From NCBI GenBank assembly GCA_037447655.1, contig JBBHKE010002193.1, positions 1-62,000 of the forward strand: a DNA stretch of 62,000 bases, in the 5' to 3' direction. A program made the position numbers and the translations under genes. Origin of the DNA: Zygnema cylindricum. Lineage: Eukaryota > Streptophyta > Zygnematophyceae > Zygnematales > Zygnemataceae. The stretch's first letter is position 1. Every line of letters starts with the position of its first letter. Of this stretch, positions 34,056 to 48,225 are shown piece by piece. The notes under the pieces were generated by a model. That model did not search any database. It was not told the DNA's origin and saw only the letters and a program-made list of their open reading frames with translations.

Positions 34056-34057
34056 TT

Positions 34058-34069
34058 TGGTATCGGAGC
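34058..34069 (+). other. Primer-binding site of copia B
   Basis: TGGTATCGGAGC, identical to the site in copia A and close to the plant initiator-Met tRNA site. Confidence 0.8.
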
Positions 34070-34100
34070 GGGTATAGCTCCATTAAAGTGTCTCCTTTGG

Positions 34101-35986
34101 TTATGGGTGGAAGGAACAAAAAGAAGTCCCCTTTCACTCCCTCCTCTTCAGCTACCCTTGTCTCGAATTTTTAGGAAAATGTGCCGACTCTCGAGGATCC
34201 TCCCAAAGAAGAAAAAGAGTTTAGTTTTACCAGGGCCGCATTTGAGTCATCATTCCCCATGGATTCGTTCGGTCAAAATAGAGGTGTCGGTGGCTCGATG
34301 TCCGACAATCAAATGCGAGAGTATTTGGAGAATTTCATGCGTCGGATTGATGAGAAGTTCTCGGCCGTGGATAGGAGGTTTGATAAATTAGCTCACGGTG
34401 AGACGAATCCCGATCCGGATGGAGGAGATTCTGATGATGATGGTGAAGGGGTGAATAAAAAGAAAGATAAGAAGAGGAATCAACAGCTAGATGATGATTC
34501 CGATTTAGAGGAGGATAGTCAAGGAGGAGTGGAAATGTTTCAAATGCCCGGAAAGACCGTGGTCTTCAATGGTTCGAATTACCCTCCATGGAAGAAGTAT
34601 ATCCGAGCTCAATTGACTTTGAGTGGTCTTTGGAAAGTCGTAAATGGTGAAGAGAAAATGCCGATCGGAGATGCGAAGGCTTGTCGGTTGTGGAAGCGAA
34701 AGAATCTTGCGGCCATCACCGGATTGATGCAAACGTGTTCGGTGTCCGTGCATGATCATTTCCTCACGCATAGCACCGCACACGGATGTTAGAAGGCGTT
34801 AGAATCAAAATACGAGAGGGGAATCCAAAACAAGGGGCAATATGTGTTCTCCGATTTCATGCAATTCAAAATGAAATCCAACGAATCTTTTGACGATGCC
34901 GTGAAGAGATTAAATATTATTGTGGAGGAACTTCTTAACAATGGGAGAGTGATCACAGAGGAGGATAAAGTAACCGGATTTTTGAATGCATTACCGGATA
35001 AGTGGATCCACCTCAAGGAGATTTTACTTGCGAGGGAAAATAATACTTACGAATTTATTGTGAATTATTTTGAAGATGGCGGAGAGTAATAGTATCATTC
35101 CTCAAAAGGATCTTTGGACGCTGGATCCTTCAATGTGGCTGCTCCCGAATTCGCGGATTTGCATTATTTTCGTGGAAGAGGGGGTGGAAAAAGAGGAGGA
35201 TCAAGAGGTCGTGGGAAATGGCACGATAGGAGCGGAAATTTAAGACCTCGGTCCGTCCAGAATGATAATTGCAACGTCTTGTGTTTCCGTTGCAATTGGC
35301 CCGGTTGTATTCCGGCCTCGTGTCCGGATAAAGAGAGAGAATGTTTCAATTGTCGGAAATTAGGCCACACGAGCCAACAATGCTACTCTAAATTTGGTAG
35401 CGGAGGAGTAAGAGGCGGTCGCAATTTTGGAGGACGTGGCCGTGGGCGTGACGCTGGGCGGGGTCGTGGACGCTATGGCGGCCATGGCGGCAGCCATGGA
35501 AATTTCGTCGAATTGGGAAATTTGGAAGGAGGCGAAGGTGGACAGATGTTCACTTGTCTGCACCTTAGTCTTGATTCACTAAGTGAACTAAGTGACGCAC
35601 GCGAAAAGGAATGGATAATTGACATAGGGGCGTCTCACCACGTGTGTACGAACGCTACATTGTTTGACGACATGCGTTCACTTATCGTACCAAAATTAAT
35701 TACGGTCGCAAGTGGACAAACGATTACGGTTGGTACAGTGGGTACCGTTCGATTGAATTTACCCACGTGGAACCGTTTTGGAAATGAAACGATATCGGAT
35801 GCGCGTTTATTGAACGTTCTATATATTTCGGACGGTTCACTGAATCTATTAAGTGTACCTCAAATTCAGCGTACCTTAAATTCAGCGCGCCGGTGGGAGA
35901 GTAAACGCAGGCGATTCCGCGATTCGCATATATCGCGCCGACAGCAAATTAATTGGCGAAGGCGAAATCACCAATTCGATGCATAG
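34101..35986 (+). pseudogene. Copia B Gag and protease, broken
   Basis: Homologous to the intact copia A ORF but with in-frame stops replacing Trp codons (near 34172 and 34790), a stop near 35087, a zinc knuckle with His changed to Cys (CFRCNWPGCIPASC), a protease site DIGA instead of DTGA, and a frameshift after SVPQIQR (~35870). Confidence 0.85.
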
Positions 35987-37082
35987 TCGACTTTTGTGGA
36001 GGCGACCGAGGAATAATGCTCCTTCAACGGGCATTCTAAATCAAATCTCGGAACTAAAGGGAGATTTAACGTTATGGCACCATCGGATGTGTCATACATC
36101 CGAAATAAATTTGAGGAGAATGATAAAAACGGCATGTGTAAGGGGATTAGATCTTGCTACCGGCCAAAAAGTAAATGGATGCGATGGATGTAGCCAAGGA
36201 CGACAAATTCGGAAACCACATCCAACGAAAGATGTGACGTTTCGGGCTCAACATCCATTGGAGCTTGTCCATGTCGATCTATGTGGACAAATTAAGCCGG
36301 AAAGCCTTAGAGGAAATCGATATATTATGGTCATCGTTGATGATTATTCGAGATTTTCGTGGGTGCGATTATTGAAGGGGAAATCGGAGTCTCTTGAAAC
36401 TTTTATTGAGTGGCATGCATTTGCCGAGAGACAATGCGAACGGAAATTGAAAGCCATACGTTGGGATAATGGAGGCGAATTTATCGCATTTGAGAGGTAT
36501 TGTAAGGAGAAAGGAATTACCCAACAATTCACTTCACCTTATTCTCCGGAATCGAATGGAGTAGCCGAAAGGAAGAATAGGACCTTTTAAAAAATGGTGA
36601 GGGCGATGGTGCATTCGGCCGGTCAAAATATCTCGTTATGGGGAGATGCCATCCTCACGGCCAACTACATTTGTAATCGGAGACTTACTTTGGTTTCCGC
36701 TGATAAAACAACATTCGAATTACTTTATGGGGAGAAACCGGCTCTCCGTCATCTCCGAATTTGGGGATGTCGCGCTACGGTGTATGTGGATCAAGTGAAA
36801 AGGAAAGGGAAATTTGCGGCGAAGAGTTGGCCCGGAATTTTTGTGGGCTATAGTACAAAAGGAAATCTTTATCGTATATTCGATCCAGTTTGTCGTATTG
36901 TGGAAGAATCCCGAAATGTCAATTTTCATGAAGACTTAAAATCAGTTATTGAGAAATCGGCGGAATTGAAGAAGAATCTTGATTTTTATGAGGTAGACGA
37001 TGTTGCCAATTTCTCGAACATTGAGGATTTGGATTCGGATGAGGAGCCGGAGTCCATTGTCAACATCAAGAAGGGAAAATAA
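35979..37082 (+). pseudogene. Copia B integrase region
   Basis: Integrase with LWHHRMCH, HVDLCG, VDDYSR and SPESNGVAER. TAA follows KNRTF at 36588-36590 exactly as in copia A, and the frame then continues from 36594. A private stop (TCA to TAA) closes the linker at 37082. Confidence 0.85.
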
Positions 37083-38929
37083 AATGTTGATTCGCGTTTG
37101 GAGAAATTGGACATTGACATTGATGTCCAGAGTAATGTGAGCCGAAATTCCAAAATGTCGACCGAAAGTCGAAAATCTTCAAGCCCAAAATTGAGTTTAC
37201 CAAATGTGGACAAGGAGGAGCAAAATGTGGAACAAGTTCCGGTTCTTAGATGAAGTACTCGAGAGAATACAGGAAAGAAACCAAATCGGCTTTCTTATGA
37301 CAAAATTGGTGGAGAGAATTCAAATTCCCATTATTTCGTCTCCGATGCGAAGGAGACGAAATTCCTTTTATAGCAATTAATGTGCGCCAATTTGGCCGGC
37401 GATCCTCAATCATACGCGGAGGCAAGAAACTCGTGTGATTGGGAAACAAAGTGGAAGCCGACATGGTAGGAGTATAAGTCAATTGTGGAAAATCAAACAT
37501 TTGAGGAAGTAAAATTACCGGAAGGAAAGAAAGCGATTGACGCGAAATGGGTCTTCAAAACTAAAACTGGTGCATTGGGTGAAGTAGTAAAATATAAGGC
37601 GAGACTTGTATGCAAAGGATTTCAGCAAAGAGTGGGGGTAGATTACACGGAGACATATGCTCCCGTTGTGAAATTCGACTCTTTAAGAATGATTATGGCG
37701 ATTGCCGCTGCAAGGAAGAAACACGTTCATCAAATGGATGTAGGGTTCGCGTTTTTGAATGGAGACTTAGAAGAAGAGGTCTATATGAAGGTGCCTGAAG
37801 AAGTGACGTCACGGGAAGGCACGGTATGGCTTCTTCACAAATCGCTCTACGGAATGAAGCAGGCACCTTGAACCTGGTATCTACGCCTACACAAAGTTTT
37901 TTTGGACTTTAGTTTCACACGTGCGATTTCGGATTCTGGAGTATACCTGAAAGGACAAGGAATGGATCAAATTATATTTTCAGTGTACGTCGATGATTTT
38001 TTGATGACGTCAGATAGTTTGGAATGTATATGCGAATTGAAAGCGCACCTACGTCAACATTTTAAAGTGACAGATCTTGGCGAAGTAAAATATATCTTGG
38101 GGATCGAAGTGATTCGTAATGCGAACGTAGACATAAGGTTAAGTCAGGCGCAATATTGTAAGGTGGTCTTAACACGATTCTCCATGCTCGACGCAAAACC
38201 AATTTCGACGCCTATGGACGCGAAAAGTCAATTACGAAAGTTTGAGGATTAAGCGACAGTAGACGTACGGTACCGCGAAGCGATTGGAAGTTTAATGTAC
38301 CCAAGTGTTGGTACGCGACCCGATATTTCGGCGGCTGTTTCACTTGGAAGTCAATGTTGTCAAACGCCAAAGAAATCACATTGGGAGGCCGTCAAGCGTA
38401 CATTTCGATACTTGGCGGGTACTATCGATATCGGTCTTGTATTCGAATTTAAAAGCGAATTGTTGGAGTGCGTCGGATATTGCGACGCGGATTTGGGCGG
38501 AGATTTTGATTCGTGAAAATCTACGTCCAGATACACGTTCGTGTTTCGTCGAGCGGCGATCTCGTGGAGTTCGCGTCTCCAACCAATTGTGGCACTAAGT
38601 TCAACGGAGGCCGAGTATATGGCGGCGTGCCACACAAGCAAGGCGTCAATATGGATAAGGGAAATGTTGAGTGAACTTGGATTTTTGATTGGATGCTTAA
38701 AAATTTCACCGATAGTATGAGTTTGATAGCACTTGTGAAAAATCCCGTTTTTCACAAACGCACTAAACATATACGGATTCAATGGCATTTCGTACGAGAT
38801 TTGGCAGCGGCTAAAGAAGTGGAAAATGTTTTGTATGTATCGACACTTGAGGAAGCTGCCAATATGCTTACTAAAGCGGCGACGTTTGATGTACTTTTAA
38901 GAGGAAGACCTAAATTAGGGTTGCTGTGA
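37083..38929 (+). pseudogene. Copia B linker, reverse transcriptase and RNase H, broken
   Basis: Contains TAG CAA TTA at 37371-37379, the same stop context as in copia A. RT follows (AKWVFKTKTG, YGMKQAP, then TGA for Arg), with an intact YVDD site near 37985, then a stop after KFED, RNase H fragments, and frameshifts between ~38515 and 38700. Ends at a TGA at 38927-38929. Confidence 0.85.
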
Positions 38930-38948
38930 TGGAGACGATTCTTCAATG

Positions 38949-38959
38949 AAGAGGGGGGG
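38949..38959 (+). other. Polypurine tract of copia B
   Basis: AAGAGGGGGGG immediately before the 3' LTR; primer for plus-strand DNA synthesis. Confidence 0.8.
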
Positions 38960-39531
38960 TGTTACGATTCATTGAAAGAATCGTACGCGCGCGGAATCGG
39001 CTCGATTTCGAAGAACTGTATTTTTTAGAATGTATCGAAAGTACTCCGACGTACGTTTCGATAAAGTTCTATTTGTTTCGCAAAATATATTTGTCGTTTT
39101 GTTTCGCGTCTAGAATTGTCGTACGTCTAGTTTAGTACGATAGTACTTTTAGATTTGTTTAGTACTTTCTTTTGGCTTGTCGTTTTGCAATGTTTGAGTA
39201 CTTAGTGAAATTTAGAGTGTTCTAGTCTAATCTGTGGACAGATGGCAGATTTCTAGAGGTTTCTTGGCGGCGCACACTTACACGTGCCGCGCCATGGATA
39301 GTGTGTTATTTAAGGGAAGCCATGGACTTGTGTAAAATCAATCAACGATCAATTGGAGATATGCATGGAGGAATAGAAGAGATAAAAGGAAAATTGTAAT
39401 TTCGGTTTTGTATTAATGTGAGAATTATTTTGAAATGTCTCTTCAATGTTAATTCAATGTTTTGTAATCTGAATGCTTCTGCTACCAACATTATTTGTAA
39501 GTGAGCTCTGAGTGTTTTACCGATCCTTTCG
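38960..39531 (+). repeat. 3' LTR of copia B
   Basis: Partner of 33483-34055. The terminal CA is changed to CG. Confidence 0.88.
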
Positions 39532-40749
39532 TTTGCCACTAAAGTTTACCACTAAGACAGTAGCCTTTGAAAATATATGGCTCTAAGTTATACTCTTCTT
39601 ACTCCCAGTTGTCAATAACTCTTCATTCACGTGAGCCCGTAAGCTCCAAGGCGTGCCTGAAAACGAAGGTAAATGGTGTTGTTGCTGACCAATATTTGAC
39701 CAAGAGGTTTTTGCAGAGTGAGGTGTATGCTTCAATTGAAGTTCCATCTTGATAAAGTGTCGCCATAAGCAGACTCCAATCCAACGATACAGACTTGGTG
39801 AAGTATGAATCCCGCCAATAACGACTACAATAACAATAAGAATGGCGGCATAAAAAACATCAAAAAGAACAATAACAACAACATCAAATGTTGCAATCAC
39901 AAGATAAAAATATAGTAAGGAAATATTAGTCTTTTGTTGTCAAAATAGGATTTCCATAGTAAATTTTTCATCCAAATTTTTGCATGCTTTTGAACAAAGG
40001 CTGAAAACGAACATCTTTAAAACATTAGCATACTAAACTATTAATTAACTCATACAAATAAATAATGCCTTACAATAACTAGAATTAAAGGTATCGAAAA
40101 GTATGCTTCGCAACCGCCAAATCAACATTATAAACACTTAAAAAAAAAACCGCAAAAATTGATAGGATCGATAAAAGCCCACGAAAAAAAAAATATGCAC
40201 TCAAGCAAGCGGAAGAATCACATAACTCACAACCATAGCAAAAGCGAGCTTCGGCTAAAGATCATTATATTCAACCAAAACTATTTCCCACATAACAATC
40301 CCTTATTCTCTCCCTCTCTCCCTCTCTCTTGCTCAATGTATATCCCCCAATCTCTAAAGATCAAAACTAATACAAAGCCAAAAAACCACACCTACGGGAC
40401 GCGGTACGTGCCAACACGTGCGGGCCAAAAATCCCACTGTGCAACGCCACCCGTCGCTTAACCTAAATACTACGTCTGGAAACACTACAATAAGTACCAT
40501 CCGTACAAAACAACTTAAAAAGTACAGCCGCCGGCGCGGACAAAAATCGTCAAAATTCACGCCAATCCGAAACATACTCGCTGAACCGGTGAATCGCCGA
40601 TTTCGCGGCCGCCCGATTCCGCAATATAAATAACAAATTTATTTGTTACAATTCCCACTACGGTTTGGATTTTTGGACAGGAATAAATAAAAATTAAGAG
40701 ATGCGATATATGGAATAAAGGAAAAAAATAATGTTAACGAATATTTGTT
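39532..40749. other. Intergenic, 3' side of carboxypeptidase copy 2
   Basis: No gene or repeat family recognised. AT-rich, with a short CTCTCC run near 40305-40330. The sequence just past the stop codon does not obviously match that of copy 1. Confidence 0.45.
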
Positions 40750-43700
40750 CTACGGAAAAGCAACTACTGGGTCAAATTCGAAGGGAGTTTGTGGGAGGGT
40801 TTTATTTGCAAGAAATTGTTTAAATATATAAAGAGCAACTTCGGGTTTATCATATGGGACAAAATGACCGGCTCCTTTTACAGTGGCAGCGATTAACCCT
40901 TTGTATTCTCCAATCCAACCGGAGGGCTGTGAAAAGTAATAAAGGAAAAAGAAAAAGAAAAAGAAATGTTAAAATGACAAATGCAGATAATATAAAAAAT
41001 AAACAAAAAGAACAAAGCAAGCAAACAGACAACAGGGAAAAAAAAGGAAAAAAAAAAAAAACTGAATTCACAGGAAAAATCCGAAAATAATTTTGACAAA
41101 AAAAATTGTTCGCCGAATGTATGTCTTTATTATGTAAAAAAATAAAAAAAATGTAAATCATGGACACCGATAAACCGTACCTGATCATAGTAGTACCACG
41201 GAAAATAAGAATTTCTGGCTAAAGGGATACTGAGGGATTCTATGTTCTTTCTAGTTCCGTAAAATGGAACCACAGTATCTGCGTCTCCACTGCATAAATG
41301 TCCACAAGCAGGCAATAAAAATCAATAAATCAATAGGGGGCTTACAGAGAAAGAAAAGGAGAGAGAGGGAGGGAATGAAAAGCAAAGGAGGGAGATATGG
41401 AGAGTGAGAAACGCAGAGAAAAAGAGAGGGAGAGAGGGAAGTAAAGGGGAGAGGAGATAGCAGAGGGGAGAAAAACATATATAACAAGAGAGCAAGATTG
41501 CAAACGAGATAGGACAACAAACTTGCAAATTACATATTGGCTAGAAAATTGAATTAAGAATTGTGTCCTCTCACCCGTACAACCAGACTTGAAGATTTTC
41601 TTTTATAAGAAGCTTCAATATGTTAACAGTGGAAGAAACGTCTTCCATATAGTCCAATGGAGAACTGCAACAGCACATAGTAAAAACAAGTGCACGCTTG
41701 AAATTGCGTGCTTTCTCTGCTCGATCGTCCACCTCAATAATTTGAAAAAGGATCAAGAATTTATATCCAAAACAAATTGCATCCTAAGTTTGAACTGACA
41801 CCAAAATCAGGATTTCAAACTTTCAGTTTCAAATTCTCGACAATCTCACTTTCCGATTCCCAATTCCCAATCTTCACAATTCCCAAGTCCTCCACTGACC
41901 AATTACCAATTACCCATTGCCCATTTCCGACTCCCGATTCAGAATTTTCCTAATCCCCAAATTTGCCAATTCCCAGATTCCCAAATTTCCCAGTTTTCTC
42001 CGATTCCCTAGTCCCACATATTTCCAAATGCGATATCGTATCACATGTATTTCTTACCTTGAGCACACCATCCATTCCCCGAAACCAGGTTTTACGTGGA
42101 TGGCTTGCTGTACAGTATCATTGTTCAAATATCTGGCAATCAATTTCGGTCAATCATGGTTAGAAATGGTTAGTTATCAGTCAATCATCGTCAAAAGACG
42201 GAGAATTTTAGTCATCACTGCTCGAACAAAGTCAGCTAAAAAAAAAAAAACATGGCAAACGGCAAGATGATAGCTCGATTTAGTCAACTTAACTTAGCAT
42301 TAGTGATTCCCGCTTAATTTAATCACAATTAGGTTTGGATTAAAATGGGCGATCTGGTTTGAACTAGGGCTGGCTTGGGATTGAGCAGGTTCGGTTTGAG
42401 ATTTGGTAGAATTAGCCTTGGTTTCGAATTGGTTTGCAATTGGTAATAAAATAATGTGACATGACGCAGAACTAGTTTGGAATTGGTGTGAAATTGATGG
42501 AAAAGTTGTGTAATTCAGAATTAATGTGATATTGGTATGAAAATTGGCTTGAAATTTATCCCTGTTTGGAAGTGGCGTGAAGTTGCTGTGAAATCTGCAC
42601 GAAATTGGTCCGAAATTTTTGTGGAATTGATTTGAAATTGACGTGAAATTCATTTAAAACTGGTGCGAAATTGGTGATGAATTAATGTGAAATTGGTGTG
42701 AAATTGATTTGAAATTGATAAAAAGCTGATTTGGATTGAGTTAAAATTGGTTCAAAATTGGTGTGAAATTGGTTTGAAAATTGGTTTGGAATTGATGTGA
42801 AATTAGCGTGACATTAGTGTGTGACATTGACGCGAAATTAGTGTGAAATTGGTGTAAAACTTGTGAGCAACTGGTGCGAAATTGGTTTGGAGTTGATGTA
42901 GAAGTTATTCAAAATTGGCGTGGAAATGGTGCGTAATTGTTTGGGATTTGGTTAAGAATTGGTTTGAAATTGGTTTGATGACGTCGATGTAAATTTTATT
43001 TAGAATTGGTGTGAAAATGGTGCATAATTGGTTGGGATTTAAAACTGGTTTGAAGTTGATGTAAAATTGGCTGGAAATTGGTATCATAGTGTTGTGCCAT
43101 TGGTGTGAGATAGGTTTGAATTTGATATGAAATTGGTGTGGAATTGGGAGTTTGGTGTTAATTGGCGTGAGATTGATGTGAAATTGGGTTAGAATTGAGG
43201 TAAAACTGGTGTTAAATTAGTGTATTAAATTGTTGTGAATATGTCGGAATTGGTGTGACAACTTGTCTGGTTTGATTTAGAATGATGTGAATTGGTTGGG
43301 AATTTGATTTTTCCTTACTTGTAGATCCAGTAATCGTAACATGTTGGGTTGTCGATGCTATAGGGGTATGGGACAGTGGGGGGAGCCGGTTTCCCTTTAG
43401 ACCCCGTTTCTAGATTGGGAACTCCAGTAATTTTTATCTACAATAGAGAGGCAAAAATTCAGAAAAATAATTAAATAAAGTTAAAACTTTAGTGTCAGTT
43501 TGATTAGTGCATCGTGTATCTCTATTAGTGTTTATATTTCCTTTGCCGACTAAAACATCTTTTCTCCGTGCACACATGTACTGGAAATGATGTTTTAAGT
43601 GGCAAAAAAACATTAACGCTATTACACCACTCGTCGTTATTAGCGTTAAAGATTTATTAGTGTTAATGCGAAATTATAATTTAGTGCAAGGAGACGTGGC

Positions 43701-46700
43701 AGATTGTAGTCCATGTCCTTAAATAATGTTGTTAACTCTATTTTGTGATTTTTAGCCAAAAAAGCCGCGACCGAATTAGTGTTATTAACACTAATGATGA
43801 GCGGTGTAGTTATACCGGTGTAATTTATATACTTGTGCGCGAACACATTTTATAAAGACTTTTAATATGATTCATTCAGTGTGATTTTATTGCAGCGAAT
43901 TCGAGGTACTAGAAGTGTATGACATTCGTTGGACCGTATCGGTTTATTGATGACCGTCTTGTATATAATAAGAGATCTGGAGAAAATGATTGGAGGGTGG
44001 CAACTGGAAGCGGTGACCTGAATATAGTTTGAGACTTGATACTCCTCTATTCTTCATTGGCTAACATATTTCTAGATTTTGGGGATCTAAAACATCCATG
44101 ATTTGAATTTGTATATAAAGTCAGCTTAGAGTTACTTGTGTTAATTTTTATGATAGCATTATTTTAAGAGAACATACAGTCTAACACTTGTTATTTTGGG
44201 CACTTGCTATTTTGGTTTTTGTTTTTTGTTTTTTTGTTCCTTTAGCAATTTGGGTTAAATGAACAATTCGTCACAGTTAGACACTCTAGTTGTGACTTGA
44301 CTTGATTTTTGTTTTGTTGTATTTTCTCTATTTTGACATGTTATTCCTAGATTCACATATTTATCCCCATTATATGTCCATTAACATGTGACGGTTTTCT
44401 TTTTGCAGTTGTATTGTTCTCACTCTATTTTGTTTCAACTCCTTACTACTTTATCTAACGCCCTCACGTGGTCAACTCCCTCCCACCCTCCCTCCCTCCT
44501 TCCCTCCCTCCCTTCCTCCCCCCCTCCCTCCCTTCCTCCCTCCCTCCTTCCCGCCCTCCCTCCTTCCCGCCCTCCCTCCTTATGGATTTCTTGACTTCGT
44601 TAACTTAATATATTTATAGTGCGAATGATCCAAACTATTAAGTGAGGGAACTAAAAAAGTAAATAATTAAATACATTAGTGAATATAGAATTGGATAGAA
44701 ATATTTTATGAGTAGGTTAATAAATAAATGAGAAAACACCTAAAGTAATGCAAGAAGAAAGATAAAAAACTTTTAATTTAAAATCTTTAATTCTTCTCAT
44801 CTTCCATCCCCCCTGTGGCCTTTTGATTCATGATACAAATGAACTCTTTAGTCCGACCTGAGTCCGATGCTAAAACCCAAAGTTCAAACATTGCCCAGGA
44901 TGGAAGGAGGAAGGAGAGGAAGGGAGGGGGTAGGGGAAGCTGGGGGATGAGGCTGGGCAGAAGAGAATGGGCTGCGGGAAGATCGGGGAGGAATCAAAGG
45001 AATAGAGAAAATGGAGAGAAGGGGAAGAGAAGCGGGAAGGGGATGGGAGGAAGGAGTGGAAGAGGGGGAGGGTGAAGGGAGGGGAAAGGGGAGAAGTGTG
45101 GAGAGGATAGGGAGACAAAGGGTGGTAGAGGGAGATTGAGAGACAAAGACAGAGAGGGGAGAGGGGGAGGGAGAAATGTAGGGGTAGGAGTATATGCTTG
45201 TTGAGCTTATTTGTTAAATTTCATTATCTCTTTTAGAGAGGAAATTTAATATATACAAAAAAAAAAAAAAATTGCTCACCATATGCATCGAAGACGAACT
45301 ACTCGGAAGGAAAAGAAAAAAATGCCAAAAAATAAAAAGAAAAATGAAAATAAAAAATAGTTAAAAGGATGGACAGAATGTCAAGTACTCAAAACACCCG
45401 AACGATTTTTGGAGAATTTTTATCTTTTTTTGTTTTATTTTTTCAAGGACAAAATTGTAAAGCTAACTTTATTGACTCCGATCAAAGATTTTTTTTCACA
45501 TTTTCCATTCATTCTGAGAAAATTAAGTTTTTGTTAACAGGGACGAATATAAAGGAAATGTAAACATACTACGACAAGAAGATAGCCACTTGAGAGAAAA
45601 CAGACTAAAACATTTGTTTTCGTTGAAAAAAAACATTTCCGTGAACACAAACACAATTCTCTAGGACCCAATTTCTGTTCCCAAATTTCATTTTTTGTTC
45701 AATTTTTGTTCTTTTTTTGTTTTAAAATGTTACCTATTTAAAACTTCGTTAAACTCTTCCTGAATCTTTTCAATCCGTTTAATTCCAGCTAGATTCGACC
45801 ATTTCAATATAAAACAAAAAACAAGATTTTCAGAAATTCTTGCACATTTTGTACTTACAGTATCTGTGTAGCTTTGAAAAAATGAAGAAACAGCAAATTT
45901 GTATCCGAGGTAGTCATTGTAATTGTCCATATATGCATTTCCAATTATGACTCCTTTAAATTTCATTTTCAATTTAATTTCATAGTTCGAAGGATTCTTA
46001 TTCCGATCAATAATTTGCTTTGCAAGTTGTGGTATATAATGTCCTGTGACATAAAAAAAAACAAATTATTGGAAAAATCAGAAATATTTTGTTATGTACA
46101 ACACGCATGCTTTCCAATTGATACGATTTTCCAGTAGACGAGTGTATGTTTCATCTCTGATTTTAAAATTATGTTCGATTAAGCTGCGATTTCAATATCT
46201 ACAAATCAAAATTCAATGTTCGATGGTTGATGTTCAATTTCCAATGTTCAATTTTTAGCTTCCATCATTCAAGTGTCAAGTATTCAATGTTAACCATCCA
46301 ATAATCGATATCCAAAATTTGATGGCGGATGCTCGATGCAGGATGCTCGCGTGACCTTATGCTCGATGTTTGATGTGATGTTTGATGCTGGATGCTAGAT
46401 GTTAGATGTTTTATGTTTTATGTTTTATGTTTAATGTTAATGTTTGATGTTTTATGTTTGATGTTTGATGCTTTATGTTTGATGTTTTATGTTTTATGTT
46501 TCATGTTTAATGTTTAATGTTTGGTGTTTGATTTTTGAGGTTTGAGGTTTGAGGTTTGATGTTTGATGTTTGATGTTCTTTACCAAGTACTTTACACAGA
46601 AAATCAAATCGCGAATAAATATAAAAATAGGCAAAATATGATAAAGCAACATTTGCAAGAACTAAAACGTTAAGCCTGTATGAGGTAACACAAAATAGAG

Positions 46701-48194
46701 CAAAATAAAAAATTGGAAAAAATAACACAAACCACAAAGTAACACAAAACACGAAATAAGACAAAAAACAAAATGTACAAAATTACTTCAATATTTCTTC
46801 AAGAAGTTAAAAAATCTTCGCGTCTAGATTCACAAAAAATGGTAAAAAATGTAATTCATCAAGTCCTGTTGAATCATGGTCTAGAACAAACATGAAAAAA
46901 ATCAAAAAATATATAATAGAAACGATAAATTAAAAAAAAAAAAAAACTCACCTGCATAACTTTCTCCGGAGAGGTAGATAGGTCTTGTCTTATATGCAGG
47001 AAATTTAGTCAACCAACCCACCAAAAAGAGATAGTTGTCCACGCCTGGGGAGGAGAGGAGAGGAGAGGGAGAGGGAGAGCGAAAGAGAGCGCAAGAGGGA
47101 GTGGGAGAGGGAGGGGGAGAGGGAAAGAAATAATGGGAGAAAATGAGAGTAACATGAGAAGAAAGGAGCGGTAACAGATTGGAAGAGGGAGAGGAGAAAG
47201 TGAGGGAAGGGAGACGAAGAGAAGAGGAAGAGAGGGTGAGGGTGGGAGGAGTGCAAAGCGGCTAGGGGGATTGGGGAAGCGGGAAGGGGGAAGTGGGAAA
47301 GGGGAAGGGGCAAGGGGGAAGGAGGAAGGGGAGAGAGAGATTTGGAAATATTCTATTTTTAAAAAGAAACTCAAAAAAAGTTAAAAACAAAAATGTTTCG
47401 CGATCGAGGAAAATACACTCTCAAAATTTTTAAATAACTTAAATCTAAAATTAACTTAGAGTCATAAAAGAAAAAGGAGGAAAAATATATTTAGAGGAAT
47501 TGTGATTTAATAAAAGGAAGAATACAAAAGAAATGTGAATTATTATGAAATAATAGAAATGATTCTTATATTCCACCGGAAAAAAAATGACAAATTAAAA
47601 CTGGAAAAAATAATCATGGATATAAAAAAAGAATCTCAAAGAAAAAGAGAGTAGCAATTGTTTTCTCCGAAAAAAAAAAAAATCGAGCAGTGACGTCGTT
47701 TGTTTGAGAACCCGAAAATCTTCAGAACAAAAACATAACATAAGAAAATTGTGACTAAAAAATTAATAATAAAAAGACATCAAAAACAATTGTGATTCAA
47801 TCATTCAATAATAGAAAAGATTAGTACATTTCACCGAAAAAAAATAAAAAAATTACTAATAGTGACCATTCATTGGACAATCGGCAAAAATTTCCCGAAT
47901 TGAAAGAAATATAAGATAGTTTTAATGATTCAAGAAAAGAAATGACTAGAAAATTTCACCGGAGAAATAAACAGAAGCAGAAACAATAAATAAAAATAAA
48001 TAAATAAACTTACTAGTGGTAGCGTCATTTGTTTGGTAATCCGAATAATCATCCGAATAACTAAACCCGACACCCGCCGGAGATTCCACATATAACATAT
48101 TGGCCTCTAAGAAAAAAACAAAAAAATACAAGATAAATAAATAATCACCGAGAAATTACATTTATGAACGTCATTGTTCCTCCCTTTTTTTTCG

Positions 48195-48225
<31 letters not shown>

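Larger units (their letters stand above)
33483..39531 (+). mobile_element. Copia LTR retrotransposon B, plus strand
   Basis: Same family as copia A, opposite orientation. 5' LTR 33483-34055, primer site 34058-34069, gag-pol with many breaks, polypurine tract 38949-38959, 3' LTR 38960-39531. LTRs are 573 and 572 bp with roughly 20 visible differences, so it is older than a fresh insertion. The flanks TTTGT (33478-33482) and TTTGC (39532-39536) may be a mutated 5-bp target duplication. Confidence 0.92.

Noticed and set aside
25157-38929. Alternative genetic code (UAA/UAG as Gln) to explain shared stops in the copia elements.
   Set aside because: The two carboxypeptidase copies end at the same codon with TAA and TAG and show no similarity beyond; the transposase also ends in TAG. 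Gln is written CAA/CAG throughout the genes.
41963-43087. ORFs on both strands in introns 7 and 8 of the carboxypeptidase.
   Set aside because: They follow the minisatellite and vanish when read in the gene's exon structure.
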